Shown in pieces: positions 23,501 to 33,451 of a DNA stretch of 64,000 nt (the first letter of the stretch is position 1; the number at the start of each line of letters is the position of its first letter). The stretch is from Cocos nucifera (Eukaryota; Streptophyta; Magnoliopsida; Arecales; Arecaceae). Where the stretch lies: positions 1 through 64,000 of the forward strand of contig QRFJ01004933.1 in NCBI GenBank assembly GCA_006176705.1, read 5' to 3'. The notes under the pieces are model-generated. The model saw nothing but the letters and a program-made list of their open reading frames with translations, was not told where the DNA came from and did no database searches. Made by a program: the position numbers and the translations under genes.

Positions 23501-23792
23501 ATGAGAAGGATGCTCTATACCTGCTACTATATATAGATGATATGCTTATAGCCAGTAGAAGTATGGAAGCTGTGAAAAGGATATTATCATTTGAGTTTGA
23601 GAAGAAGGATCTGGGTCCAGCTGAGAAAATCCATAGAATAGAGATTTGTAGAGATAGGTGCAAAGGAGTGCTCTATTTGTCATAAGAAAAATATGTCCCA
23701 AAAGTTCTGGAGAGGTTTGGGATGGAGAAGGCCAAACTTGCAGAGATGCCATTACCGAGCCATATATCTCTCTCCAAGTTACAAAGCCCCCA
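20583..23792 (+). pseudogene. Element A gag-pol polyprotein, main part, decayed and cut before RNase H
   Basis: Gag runs from 20583 to about 21070 (WQQRIKDLLVQQ, later LWMRLENKYMRKNMTNKLWL) with a stop where the conserved Trp of the AEDW motif is expected. The zinc knuckle at about 21217-21260 has the right spacing, but all three cysteines read Tyr. The protease active site at 21375 reads WILDSACSHH, with Ala in place of the catalytic-loop Gly. Integrase follows: zinc-binding part at 21780-21900 and core from about 21955 ([12 protein letters not shown]) to 22260. Reverse transcriptase runs from 22960 to 23690 (SKWMFTKKKA, IDVKTAFLHG) with YIDDM near 23530. Stops occur throughout. The frame ends at 23792 where a new LTR begins, so RNase H is missing. 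Confidence 0.88.
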
Positions 23793-24463
23793 TGTTGATC
23801 CCATGATTGATTTTGATGATTGCCAAAACTTGAGTTTATTATGTATCTAATTATGTGTCTCAAGAATGTACGTAGGATTTTTCAAGTATCCAAAATGAAG
23901 AATTTATCTTAAGAACAAATTCTCTCAAGATGTGATGCTAAAATACTTGAAAGATCAAATTCACACATATTTGGATGGCTTGGTATGAAGAAAGTATGAC
24001 TGGAAGAAGAGAAATTAAAATTGAAGGAAAAAATCTTGTTTAGAAGAGTTTGGGACCAAGAAATTTAAGTTTGAAAGGTCAAATATTGAAGAAAAATAAA
24101 ATCAAAATTTTTAGAGACCACTTCTGAAAATTTGGAGGCTTCTCCAAGCTGTTTGGCACTCCTGTACATTGCCCTAGCATAGGCTTGAGACCTCTCCAAA
24201 ACAAGGTGAGACCTCTCCATTTCAGAAAATAGAAACCTCATTTCTGTATTCTATGATTGAGAGCTCTCGAAAATTCTCGAGAGCTCTCACTATGAAATCG
24301 AGACGTCTCAAAAATTCTCGAGAGCTCTTGCTGGAAAATCGAGAGCTTTCATAGAAAAATTAAGAGCTCTCCAAATTCATGATAGCCTTCAATAGGATTT
24401 TTCTGCAAGCTTTCCAATGGCTAGTTTTCACTCCCATCGGCTATTTCACTTGTTGCCCAGAAA
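23793..24463 (+). repeat. Truncated LTR of a Sirevirus-like element, plus orientation
   Basis: It starts TGTTGATCCCATGATTG directly after the broken pol of element A. The first 45 bases match, in reverse, the LTR end at 25897. It contains a cluster of 10-base palindromes (24259-24329) and stops in U3 before a TATA box, where an LTR of the same superfamily in opposite orientation begins. It is therefore an interrupted 5' part of an LTR. Confidence 0.65.
24259..24375. repeat. Palindrome cluster in a Sirevirus-like LTR
   Basis: GAGAGCTCTC occurs at 24259-24268 and 24279-24288, GAGACGTCTC at 24300-24309, and near-copies at about 24320 and 24345-24375, often preceded by AATTCTC or AAATC. The opposite-strand LTR has AGACGTCTC at 25585-25593 and a related gagagcttt at 25563. 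Clustered palindromes are known from Sirevirus LTRs of other plants; the palindromes here have their own sequence. Confidence 0.7.
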
Positions 24464-25897
24464 TGTAGCAACCCAAGAGGGGGTGAATTGGGTTTCTAAA
24501 AAATTTGGCCAATTTAAACTCTAATGCTAAATCAAATATGTGCTTCTAATTGAGAGAACATGAGTGTTTGTGGTGAGCAAGCTAAGTATAGCAGCAAAAT
24601 CAAAAAGCAATTAGATTATGCAAATTAGTAAAGCAAGAAAAGCAAAGGCACAATCAAACATACAAGAATTTTATAGTGGTTCGGTGCAACCCCGCACCTA
24701 CGTCTACTCCCCAAGCTTCTCTTGGGATTTTTACTATAATCTACTCTTGATTATAGTGTGTTTTTTGTTTTCCCAGGCTCACAAACAAACCTAGTTGATT
24801 TTCATAAGAACACTAACCAAAATCTTACACTAATAGTTTTCTGGGATCACTATTAATTCATTTGGATTTTTGGGATCACTGACTAAAACCTACAATATCC
24901 AACTCTGGACTTAGATGAGCCTAGTCCCCAAGTTTCTTTCCCCCAAAGAAACTTGAAAAGAAATAAAAAATACAAGTAAAGTTTCAGCACAATATAGAAA
25001 ATAGAATTTAAGCTCTTTTAAATCCTAAAGAGGAAGCCGATGATGTGCTCGATTGAAGCTTGGCTTTTCTTCAAATTATGCTTGAGAGGATGTAGAAGAT
25101 GTTGGAGAAGATTGCTTTGAAGGCTTGCTGAAATCTGTGCATAACTTTTCTCTCTTTTTTTTCTTTGGATATTCAATGTTCCTCACCAAAAATAAAAGAA
25201 TCTCTCTTTAAATCTCTTAATCTTCCTTTCCAAATGTTTCTCTAGCCATTTATACTCTTTGTGATAGCTTTTTGATCAGTTCTAGCCATTGGAAGCCTTG
25301 AAATAGCTGTTGGAGTGGAGAAATAACTATTTAAAAAAGCTGCAAAAAACTAGCCATTGCAATCACTGGGTCAACTTAGTTTTTGACTGGGTCGGCATGG
25401 TCCTGACTAGATCGGCTCAGTTTACAGCTGGGTCGGATTAGTCTCCTAGGTATTGAAAAATAGGCTTTCTGCACTTTCTGTCTTTTACTTCCACTGAGAC
25501 TAGGTCGGCTTAGTCTCAGACTAAGTTCACCTAGTTTGCATGCCATGCTTGCCAGTCCACTCGAGAGCTTTCAAAAAAATTTCAAGACGTCTCGAAAACT
25601 GCTCCAAGGCTATTTTGAGAGACTTTTGCTTCCAATCAAGAAGATATGATTTTTATTTGAAATCCACTTTATGTTTTCCTTATTTTTATCAAAGAGCTTT
25701 GTTTCTTCTGATCTTTGGAAGCTTAAAAAAAATCTTTTCTATAAAGATCTTGACTTGATGAATTTTTGTAGATCTTTTCTAGAAATGATTCTTTAATTTA
25801 AATACCTGAAAAAACCTATATCCACTCATGAAATACTTGGTTAAATACTCAAACACTTAAAGTTTGGCAATCATCAAAATCAATTATGGGATCAACA
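24464..25897 (-). repeat. 3' LTR of a minus-strand Sirevirus-like element
   Basis: Minus-strand TGTTGATCCCATAATTG starts at 25897, immediately after a polypurine tract. The end is tgtagca (TGCTACA on the minus strand) at 24464, beside the motif cccaagagggggtgaattggg, which is frequent near the ends of plant Sirevirus LTRs. The 1434-bp LTR has a minus-strand TATA box (GTATAAAT, 25248-25255), the word gtggttcggtgcaacc (24677), and repeated gtcggct words at 25391-25514. The 5' LTR of this element is not in the window. Confidence 0.7.
25248..25255 (-). promoter_or_regulatory. TATA box of the Sirevirus-like LTR
   Basis: The minus strand reads GTATAAAT, about 650 bp downstream of the LTR start at 25897, followed by an AT-rich stretch and caaaatgtt-type leader sequence. 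This is the expected core promoter position. Confidence 0.5.
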
Positions 25898-27734
25898 ATC
25901 CCCCCTTTTTGATGATAGCAAAAACTTTGAGTATATGCATAATAAAAATAAATAATGTGTTTCAATGCATTTTGCTAATATGTATAATGAAGACATGAAG
26001 TATTAGATCAAACACTGAATGCACACTTCATGAATATTCTCAATTAATCTTTAAAACATCAAAACTTTTAGTTTCTTAAGCATCAATCCTTCAAGTATAT
26101 ACTTAACATACTTCTCCCCCTTTTTGACAACATCAAAAAGCTCATAGGAAGAAATAAGAAACCATCAAAATCAACATCAAAGTATTAAATTGAGAGATGT
26201 ATTAAGTTTAAAAAATCAATTTAAATGAATTATCTTCCTTTCAAAAATCTATCCTTTAACTTGAACTAAGTTTCAAATAGTGATTTTAATTTCAGAAGGC
26301 TCTCCCTCTTTTTCAATTAATATGATCTTTAATCAAATTTTAGATATGCACTTTTAAACTTTAAAGAGAATAGAGCTTTTCAAAAGATTTGAACATGAAA
26401 TCAAGCATCGCATTTAATTCAATATTCAATCTTTTCTTTTCTTAAGAAATTTTAGTCAATTGAGTTCAAGAAAGCTATATATTGAAAATGTATTGATCAA
26501 AGTAAAATAAGCAGTATCAAAGCAATAGATAGATATATTTTTAAATTCATTTCTTTGAGTAAAAATTACTTCAATACTAATAGTTCATAAGAATTTTGCA
26601 ATGCACATCAGAAATTTAGTATCAAATTTAAATTTTCAAATAAGTTTTAAATTTAAGTTTAAAGATTCATTTCTTAGAGTAAATATATATTTTAAATTTA
26701 ATTTTAGTCTAAATACTAATCAAAAATGATATAGCAATCAATTAAAGTAAATTAAATTGAACAAATATATGAAAGCCCAATTTAAGAAGATTATAAATTA
26801 ATTGATTGAGAACTTAAGATCGAAATATATTTATCTCAAAACAAATTAATCAAAATTTTTAATCAAATTAAGATAAAAAAATATTTCTTCTCTTATTTTG
26901 AAGATACCAAGAGTTCATTTTTCTTTTAATATTTCAATAACATTATCTCCCCCTATTTTTCATAACTTTGGCTCGATTATTTTAGCTTACAAGTTTTCTC
27001 CTCCTTTTTCTTTCAAATCAAGCATATTTAACATGAATTTAACTACTAAATTTAGATTTTCTAAAATTAAAAAAAAAAATTCAATTTTAAAAGCTTTTTT
27101 AAAATAAATAATCAATTCTTCTTTAATATTTTCTTTTCCTTACTTTAGCAAATAAAGCCATTTCTTTGAAAGATTGTCTTGACACCAATTAAACTAAAAT
27201 TAAGACTAAATCATGATATTCTTGGTTCAATATCATTTAAAGATTAATTTGCAAATTTAGCTTGATACTAATGATTTTAGTTTTGAATTGATAAAGATAA
27301 ATTGATTCAAAAAAATCAATTTGAGTTGATATTAGCAAATCAGCCAAGATACACCATAAAGAGATTTTAAGTTATTCTTCAAAATATCATCTCTTCCTTT
27401 TTCTTAAGAAAAATCAAGCAATTATAGTTTTAGAAAAGATATGAATATTTGAATTTATCTCAAATGATATTATATCAAATGATATAGCAGTGCAAAACTA
27501 GATTTGAAACAAAGACATTCTTTTCTTTTTTGCCGAAAGATAAATCAATCAAAGACACGGCAAATAGCAAAATGTTTGATACCAATCACTTAAAATTGAA
27601 GTCCTCTTTAAAAGTTTAGCTTTGAAGATAAATGATAACTTCCTTAAAACATCTTGTTAGATATCAACTTCAAAAGATTCAAGAAGATCATTTTTCAAAT
27701 ACAATTTTCAAAATTAATCAATTAAAACAAAATA
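25898..27734 (-). other. Sirevirus-like 3' non-coding region with several polypurine tracts
   Basis: On the minus strand, purine-rich tracts occur at 25898-25912 (next to the LTR), 26110-26128, about 26296-26315, 26944-26958 and 26998-27014. The first two read CAAAAAGGGGG(G)A and are followed by or embedded in gatgatagcaaaa / gacaacatcaaaa words. A run of polypurine tracts in a long untranslated stretch before the 3' LTR is a published hallmark of Sireviruses. The rest is very AT-rich, with only short frames and no recognisable env-like or pol sequence. It ends abruptly against CACTA sequence at about 27735. Confidence 0.6.
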
Positions 27735-27769
27735 TGCATCATCCCACATCTGGATCATCAATGTCTAAG

Positions 27770-29260
27770 AGGAGGACATTGAAGAATATCAAGTTGCTAG
27801 AGGATCGAAGCTATTTTTGAATCCTATAACCTGGCTCCTACTCACCCCTTCGGTGGCCCTGAGCCATCCCTCAAGGTCAAAAATAAGTTGAGAGTATAGG
27901 TCCTCACCATGCCACAATATAAGATAATTTGCATAATCTGCTTATATAATTTTGAAATTCATTAGTCCATACATATCAATATATATAAAAACTTAATAAA
28001 TAATATTTTAAGTTATTACTGTGATCTATTGAGATCTAGAATCTAAGTAATCACCAATCCTCTTAGACTAGTATATGGCCTCGCATATTTATAGTTGCCC
28101 TAATACACGATCCAACTATCGTATCTACAATAAATAAATAATAAAATTAAATAAATTAAAACATACATATGATTAAGTCAATATGAAATTAATTTAAGTG
28201 TAGAATTTTTATCAATCTATCGATCACAACATGTGTGCCAATACAATCGCTTGTGTGCTTGATCAGATCCAGTTGGGCGGTCCGACTAGAGTACTCAATG
28301 CTCTATCAATCATAGAGGGCCTCTTATATGTCTGTCCATATTCAGTGATCTATATAAGACTTTCAGTTCGATGGTGACTCGAAATTGAAGTGCTCTATGG
28401 CAGACTACCTAAAGCTATACAACCCATCTCGGAGACTATGCATGGCCACCTCCTCAAAGGTCCGATTGTCAACCTCCTCATCCTGAGGAGTCTCGAATCA
28501 ATATAACTCCTACAAGTACAAGCAAGCATATATTAATAAATAGAATATAAACCTACCATGATTTAAAAATTAAATACCTTTGACTTACTAGAAACATCTT
28601 CCAAGTTGCATCATGAGCCCTCGATAGTCAATTGGAGAACTTGTTCATCGGACTCAGCATCAATCATCGGATGGTCCCGATAACCACACGAGACATCCTA
28701 GGCTCTCTAAATGTGTTGCAAAATTGATTTTGAGCAATAAATATTAGATGCTAAAAAAATGGCTAAATTTTAAATATATTCAATAAAGATATAGTACTTA
28801 TGAGCAGCTTTGAATATGGATGAGCTCTCTATCCTTTGGTCGAGTTGGAGGTACCACGAGTAGTGTGGGTCCTCTATCACATTGCTAACTTTAAGAGCCA
28901 AATGTTGCTCCATGTGACTGTGGGGTCATTAGTGACCCTACATCATCTAAATCTAGCAATATCAAGACATCATAAAGAATATTATATTAGATAATATATA
29001 ATAAAATAATATAAAATAGAATATCTAAAGTATTAAAATTTATTGCATGGTATGTGTGGTGCAGAACTATATGAGCTGGCTGCATGAGAGCTCTCTTCTT
29101 GGTTGTGATGGCTCCAACCTTTGAAAGATATGATCTATAATCTTTAGAAATAAAAATAAATATATTTACAATTATGGATGATAGTGCAAGATTTAAAATG
29201 ATGCAAGACAAATATTTAAAATGATTCAAGATAATGTAAGAAATATAATTATATCAAAAG
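27770..29260 (-). pseudogene. CACTA-type transposon gene remnants in fragment X
   Basis: Minus-strand coding-like segments correspond to those in the better copy at 41003-42690: a segment near 27930-27770, one near 28500-28280 (containing FEEVAMHS-like text), one near 28930-28800 (QSHGATFG-like), and an 80-codon open frame at 29229-28987. The order and spacing are the same in both copies. The segments carry stops and do not join in one frame. The gene is probably the plant En/Spm-type transposase-associated gene; this is inferred from the CACTA terminus, not from a clear catalytic motif. Confidence 0.4.
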
Positions 29261-29593
29261 GTTGCAATAATTCTGAGTTCGAGAGAGAAATTCCTTAAGA
29301 TCAAGATTGAGAGAATGAGAGCAGCTGGAGGTGGCATTCCAGATGTGAGATATAAGAGTTGGGTACATGGTGATTCTGCTTGTTCGATACATCATGGATC
29401 AGACCCAAATCAAACCCATATTTCATGGATCAAAGCTAAGTTATGCATGGATCTGATATGGCATGAATGATCCATTGGATCAAGAAATTTGATCATGGAC
29501 AAGACTTGACCCGACCCTAGGGGTGGCAATCAAGTTGGATCAGATCATATATAGGTCAAATTAAAAAAAAATATCAAACCTGAAGCCAACCCA

Positions 29594-29643
29594 TTTATTA
29601 AATAGATTAGATTTTCAAACCCAAATCTAATCTATTTAATAAA
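29594..29643. repeat. Perfect 21-bp inverted repeat (hairpin)
   Basis: The arms are 29594-29614 and 29623-29643, perfectly complementary, with an 8-base loop (29615-29622). The core of the arms is AAATAGATTAGATTT. It lies inside a small repeat that starts taggggtggcaat at about 29519, a start typical of non-autonomous DNA transposons in plants. A diverged version occurs at about 42860-42911. Confidence 0.8.
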
Positions 29644-30339
29644 TAGGTTATCCGACCAAACCCATTTATCCATCTATATCATATAATGAAAGTTTATATT
29701 AACCACCAAAAACATAAAAATAGTTAGATCATCAAAGAAGGGAAGAGGAAGAGCAGGCTTAGATTTAGTATTTCATCTACAACTAAATCAAAATGACAAT
29801 AATCGATTGCCTGTAGAAGAAGGTCATCTAAGATTATTGTAGGTAAAAATAGTTGAATCAACAAAAGGATATCTCAAAATCATCATAACCTCCCTAAACA
29901 AACCTTAAAGCAAACCTCTGCACATAGACCATGCTGCATATTTTGACATGCAGTATAAAAAACAAAAATCAAAAGAATACAAAACAGTAACCAATTAGAT
30001 TTCTAAAGCTATAGAAATTAGAGCAATTAGAGTAATTAATAAAAGAAAATTGAATCAAAGAAACTATAGTAACAATCAATTAAAGCAATTAATTACTATC
30101 AAGAACTATCTAAAATTAATTAATATATTAAAAGAAAAAGACTTTTAGCGATGTTGCCATAGTCGTCGCTAATACTCACCAAAACATCAGGTCCACAGGT
30201 GCAAGAATGGGGGAATCGAGACTCTAGAGATGCGGGGACTCCGATGATATGGGGATGGGGACTCTAGTAGCATGGATGGGAACTTCAACAATGTAGAGAC
30301 TCTGGCAACGCAGGGATGGTGAAAGGCAAGATGGTGGCA

Positions 30340-30603
30340 CAACATGGGAGAACCAAGAGAGGGGGAGAGGAGGGGGGGTCGATCGATAGCCGGTAGGGAA
30401 GATAGAAATCGAGGGCTAGTGGAGGGGGGAGGGCGTAACAAATGGGTAAAAGAGGATGGGGAGGGGTTGGTTCGGACGGTCATCGATCGGAGGCATGATC
30501 ATGGGAGAGGGGGAGGAGGCGACATGAGCATGGGGTTGTGGGTTGTTGCAGACATGAGTGCTGGAAGGAGAAGGGAGGGAAGAATGCTAGGGAGGGGAGA
30601 AGG
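30340..30603. repeat. Strand-biased purine-rich block at the CACTA edge
   Basis: The plus strand is strongly G and A rich with G runs (gggggagaggaggggggg, ggagggggggag, ggggaggggttgg). It contains a 97-codon open frame rich in Gly and Arg (30344-30637) that runs into the LTR and is unlikely to be a gene. The same block lies at 48842-49105. Several G runs could form G-quadruplexes. Confidence 0.55.
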
Positions 30604-31529
30604 TGTTGGAAAATATATTCTAAAGCTAATCATCTAGGTTGTAGATGGTTAACCTAATTGTCAATATACTTAAATTATTATAATAAATAAAATTATTATT
30701 TTGATATTTTTAATATTTTTGTGTATCTTCCTGTAATAAACTCATCCGTGATAAAGTTTTTAAGACTATTTAGACTCGATAAAGAAGGATTTATCATTTA
30801 GTCCTTAAACTTATTTGCGACCAAATGATACGTTGTTACCTAGGATGACAACATATCGAGTATAGGTTATTGTGTGCCATATGCATTGGTTGTCCTCTTA
30901 ACCAATGAGTATGATGTATTGGTATGGTATGCAGGTGAAGTATAGGGATATATTTCACTGAACATGATCCAATTACATAGCTCTCTACCATCAAAAGTTA
31001 CTCATAAGAGATATGGATATAAGTATCTCTTAGATCTAAGATCACCATGGTGACTTGCAAGCAACTCACTGTACTTAGATGCCAGACTAACTAAATTTTT
31101 AATTTAGTGATGAAAGGTTACTGGGTGCAGTTAAGTACTTATTTTGTCAATGCATGAGTCAAGATGGGATTGACCCCTCCAATTGTTGGCATAAATGCAT
31201 CACTGTATTTCAATTTAGCAAAATCTCGGTCGGGATGGTTCATACAATGGATGCTAAAATTTGAAATACACTATAGATGATTTTCCATGGTTGATAGTTA
31301 AATCCTAGATCATCTTTTGAGCATTGAGGTCAAAGAGATGAATTATACGATAACCATATGCCATAAGTTCGTCGATGTTTTGTTGCGACTATTCAATCTA
31401 TCCAGACGTTGAGTACCATTGCTAGATGATCACATTGATTGATATAGAAAATTAGTTTCTATACTATCAGCTTAGGGTTCGAACCTATGGGATCACACAT
31501 AATAGAAGTTCCTACATGATCTAATGGCT

Positions 31530-31805
31530 AATCTAGAGTCCTAATGATTTGGGACTCTATGGTCAAGAGTCCTACTGGATTGGGACTCCATGACCAGGAG
31601 TACCACTAGACTGAAACTCTAACTTTGTAGGTTTCACTAGATTAGAACTTTGAGACCTACTTGTCTAATACTCTTTGATCAAGAGTTTTACTGGTTTGAA
31701 ACTTTATAATCATGAGTTCTATTCATTTGGATACTAAGTTCAAGAGTCTAACTGGTTTGAGACTCTTCGATCGAGAGTTTCATGCTGATGGGACTCTATT
31801 GCCCA
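31530..31805 (+). repeat. Degenerate minisatellite in the element C LTR
   Basis: About seven units of roughly 35-40 bases follow the pattern gagtcctactggattgggactctatgatca, for example at 31535, 31566, 31602, 31640, 31680, 31718 and 31752. Unit sequences vary, so it is old, yet both copies of the block (here and 50033-50309) carry the same variants. Confidence 0.7.
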
Positions 31806-32892
31806 GACACCCACTCAAATTAGAACTCTAATATTATTAGAGAATTTAATAGCAATTTGATTGCTGATTAGCTCAATTTGATTGAGTGATGAGGTTTCAA
31901 TCAAATCTAATTGAATTTGATTCAATTGGATTTGACTCGATTAGGTCATGAGATGATCTAATCGCTAAAGGAGATTTGATCTTGATTTGATCAGGACCTA
32001 GGCCTAATTAATTTTTAATTTGATTAAAATTTTATCGAATTAGGTTAAGCCTAATTTGGTTGGATTTAACTTGATCTAATTGGGTCTAAATTAATTGATT
32101 TGGTTGAAACCAATTTGAAAGAGTCAAATAAGGTTTGAATTTAAACTCTCCCATGCACCTATCACCTTTGACTTTTCCACAACCTTTCTCCATGCACATT
32201 TATTTTTGCATGAGAGTTTCCCATGCTAGAAGGAGATTTGCACCTCCTCTACTTTTTTCATTTGACCTGGTCCAAGGGTTGGATTAGTTTAAATTTAAGT
32301 TGAATTTTGAATTCAACTTAAGTTGTTAGAGGTTTGAACTTTTCCCCTTATCCTTATATGCTTCCCAATCCCACTTGAGAATTCATGCAAATATTTTTTG
32401 CATTTTCTAAGTGTGGGCACATAGAAGGATAGTCCTTCTACATGTGAAGCACTCAAGGTAGGCATTGGAGAAAGGATAGGTTAGTTGCTTGAATTTTGAA
32501 TTCAAGCAATTTGTTAAAACCTCTCATCCTCTTCACCTTATCTTATCCACATGCATTTCCCATCAAATTAATGACAATAAAATGTGACAAATTAAGTGGG
32601 CATGTGTGAGGACTTTGAGAGGGTTCGTGAGGAGTTTTTGAGAGAGAGAAAGAGAGAAAGGGGTGCAAGTCTAGGCATGGAAAAGTCCAAAGAGAGAGGG
32701 TGTGTCTTCCTATGCCAACTTCTATCTCTCATTACACCAGATTTTTCTTTTGACTTAGATGCCCACTTCAAATGTGATCTAAGTAAGGTTTCTATAGAAA
32801 AGAAAGTCCTCTATCAGTAAAAATTTGTTTCATAGTAAAATTCTAAACAAGAAAGGCATGAGAGCATTTTTAGGGCATCAGGATTTTTGGTG

Positions 32893-32900
32893 TATAAAAT
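32893..32900 (+). promoter_or_regulatory. TATA box of the element C LTR
   Basis: TATAAAAT lies about 560 bases before the LTR end. The matching site in the second copy is 51396-51403. It is the likely core promoter. Confidence 0.5.
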
Positions 32901-33451
32901 CCTAGAGTTGGGACTCAGGGTTCGGGTGGAGAGATTGACCGTTGTAAGTACCCGATCAACACCAAATTTGATACAATATCTCATCATCCTCTAAATTCTA
33001 TTTTCTAATTTTTTGAAGTATTTGGGAAATCAGAAAGAAGGTGATCAATTGGATCGATCGAGATCAACCGTCGAAGGTCCTGACGAGGAGCTAGCACTCC
33101 GATGGAGCTGATCAGAACCAGGAGCTCCATATGGACCATCCGTAGAGGCTGGACAAGTATGCAGTTATAGTGCAACATAGTGGACTTCCTCCTATGAATT
33201 TGGATCATGGAGATCATCTACCCACTCAAAGGTATTGTATTTTGAATACAAGTTGATCAACGAAAATGATTTGCTGATCGATCGTATTTAAATTTTTTAT
33301 AACATATTAGCATGTCTAGATCCTAAGTAGGATTTAATAATCTAATCATTGCATGTAGTAGATTAATATTTAATTAATTTTTACTTTTGTTGCTATTTAA
33401 TTCAAATTTTTTTTTGAAAATGCATGCTTTAATCCTGCTCGATTTTCAACA

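Larger units (their letters stand above)
8694..23792 (+). mobile_element. Element A: Tnt1-like Ty1/copia retrotransposon, interrupted and 3'-truncated
   Basis: It consists of a plus-strand LTR (about 8694-9818), a Met primer-binding site at 9824-9835, a short leader, and a gag-pol frame beginning at 10089. The frame is split by element B at 10139/20583 and resumes exactly in frame. Gag starts with the copia motif FEKLDGKENFILWQQR across the junction. Protease, integrase and reverse transcriptase follow in the Ty1/copia order (integrase before reverse transcriptase). The sequence stops at 23792, before RNase H, where a Sirevirus-like LTR starts. No 3' LTR is present in the window, so no target duplication can be tested. 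Tnt1-like is inferred from the short leader and Gag sequence. Confidence 0.8.
27735..30603 (-). mobile_element. CACTA (En/Spm-like) transposon fragment X
   Basis: From about 27735 to 29994 it is collinear with 40967-43260, which belongs to a CACTA element with a visible terminus at 39906. Words ttttagcgatg and gtcgctaatactc at 30146-30177 match the subterminal repeats of that element (tattagcgatg, atcgctaat). No terminal CACTA motif is present here. The left end is cut by Sirevirus-like sequence and the right end by the LTR of element C at 30604. A purine-rich block (30340-30603) forms the right edge. Confidence 0.65.
30604..33451 (+). repeat. 5' LTR of element C (long subtype)
   Basis: It starts tgttggaaaatatattc and ends ttttcaaca before a primer-binding site, 2848 bp. 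A TATA box (TATAAAAT) is at 32893-32900. It is related to, but clearly different from, the second LTR of element C at 35060: the first 600 bases align by eye with many changes, and the 3' ends differ (ttttcaaca against tttcttca). A degenerate tandem repeat at 31530-31805 adds to its length. Confidence 0.85.

Noticed and set aside
23546..23863. 105-codon minus-strand open frame
   Set aside because: It is antisense to the reverse transcriptase of element A and runs into the next LTR.
30344..30637. 97-codon Gly/Arg-rich open frame, identical to one at 48846-49139
   Set aside because: It lies in a purine-rich low-complexity block and runs into the LTR. It is identical in the second copy only because the whole block is identical.
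32596..32820. 74-codon open frame inside the element C LTR, repeated at 51099-51323
   Set aside because: It lies within the LTR near the TATA box and has no known domain; its conservation is explained by the near-identical block.
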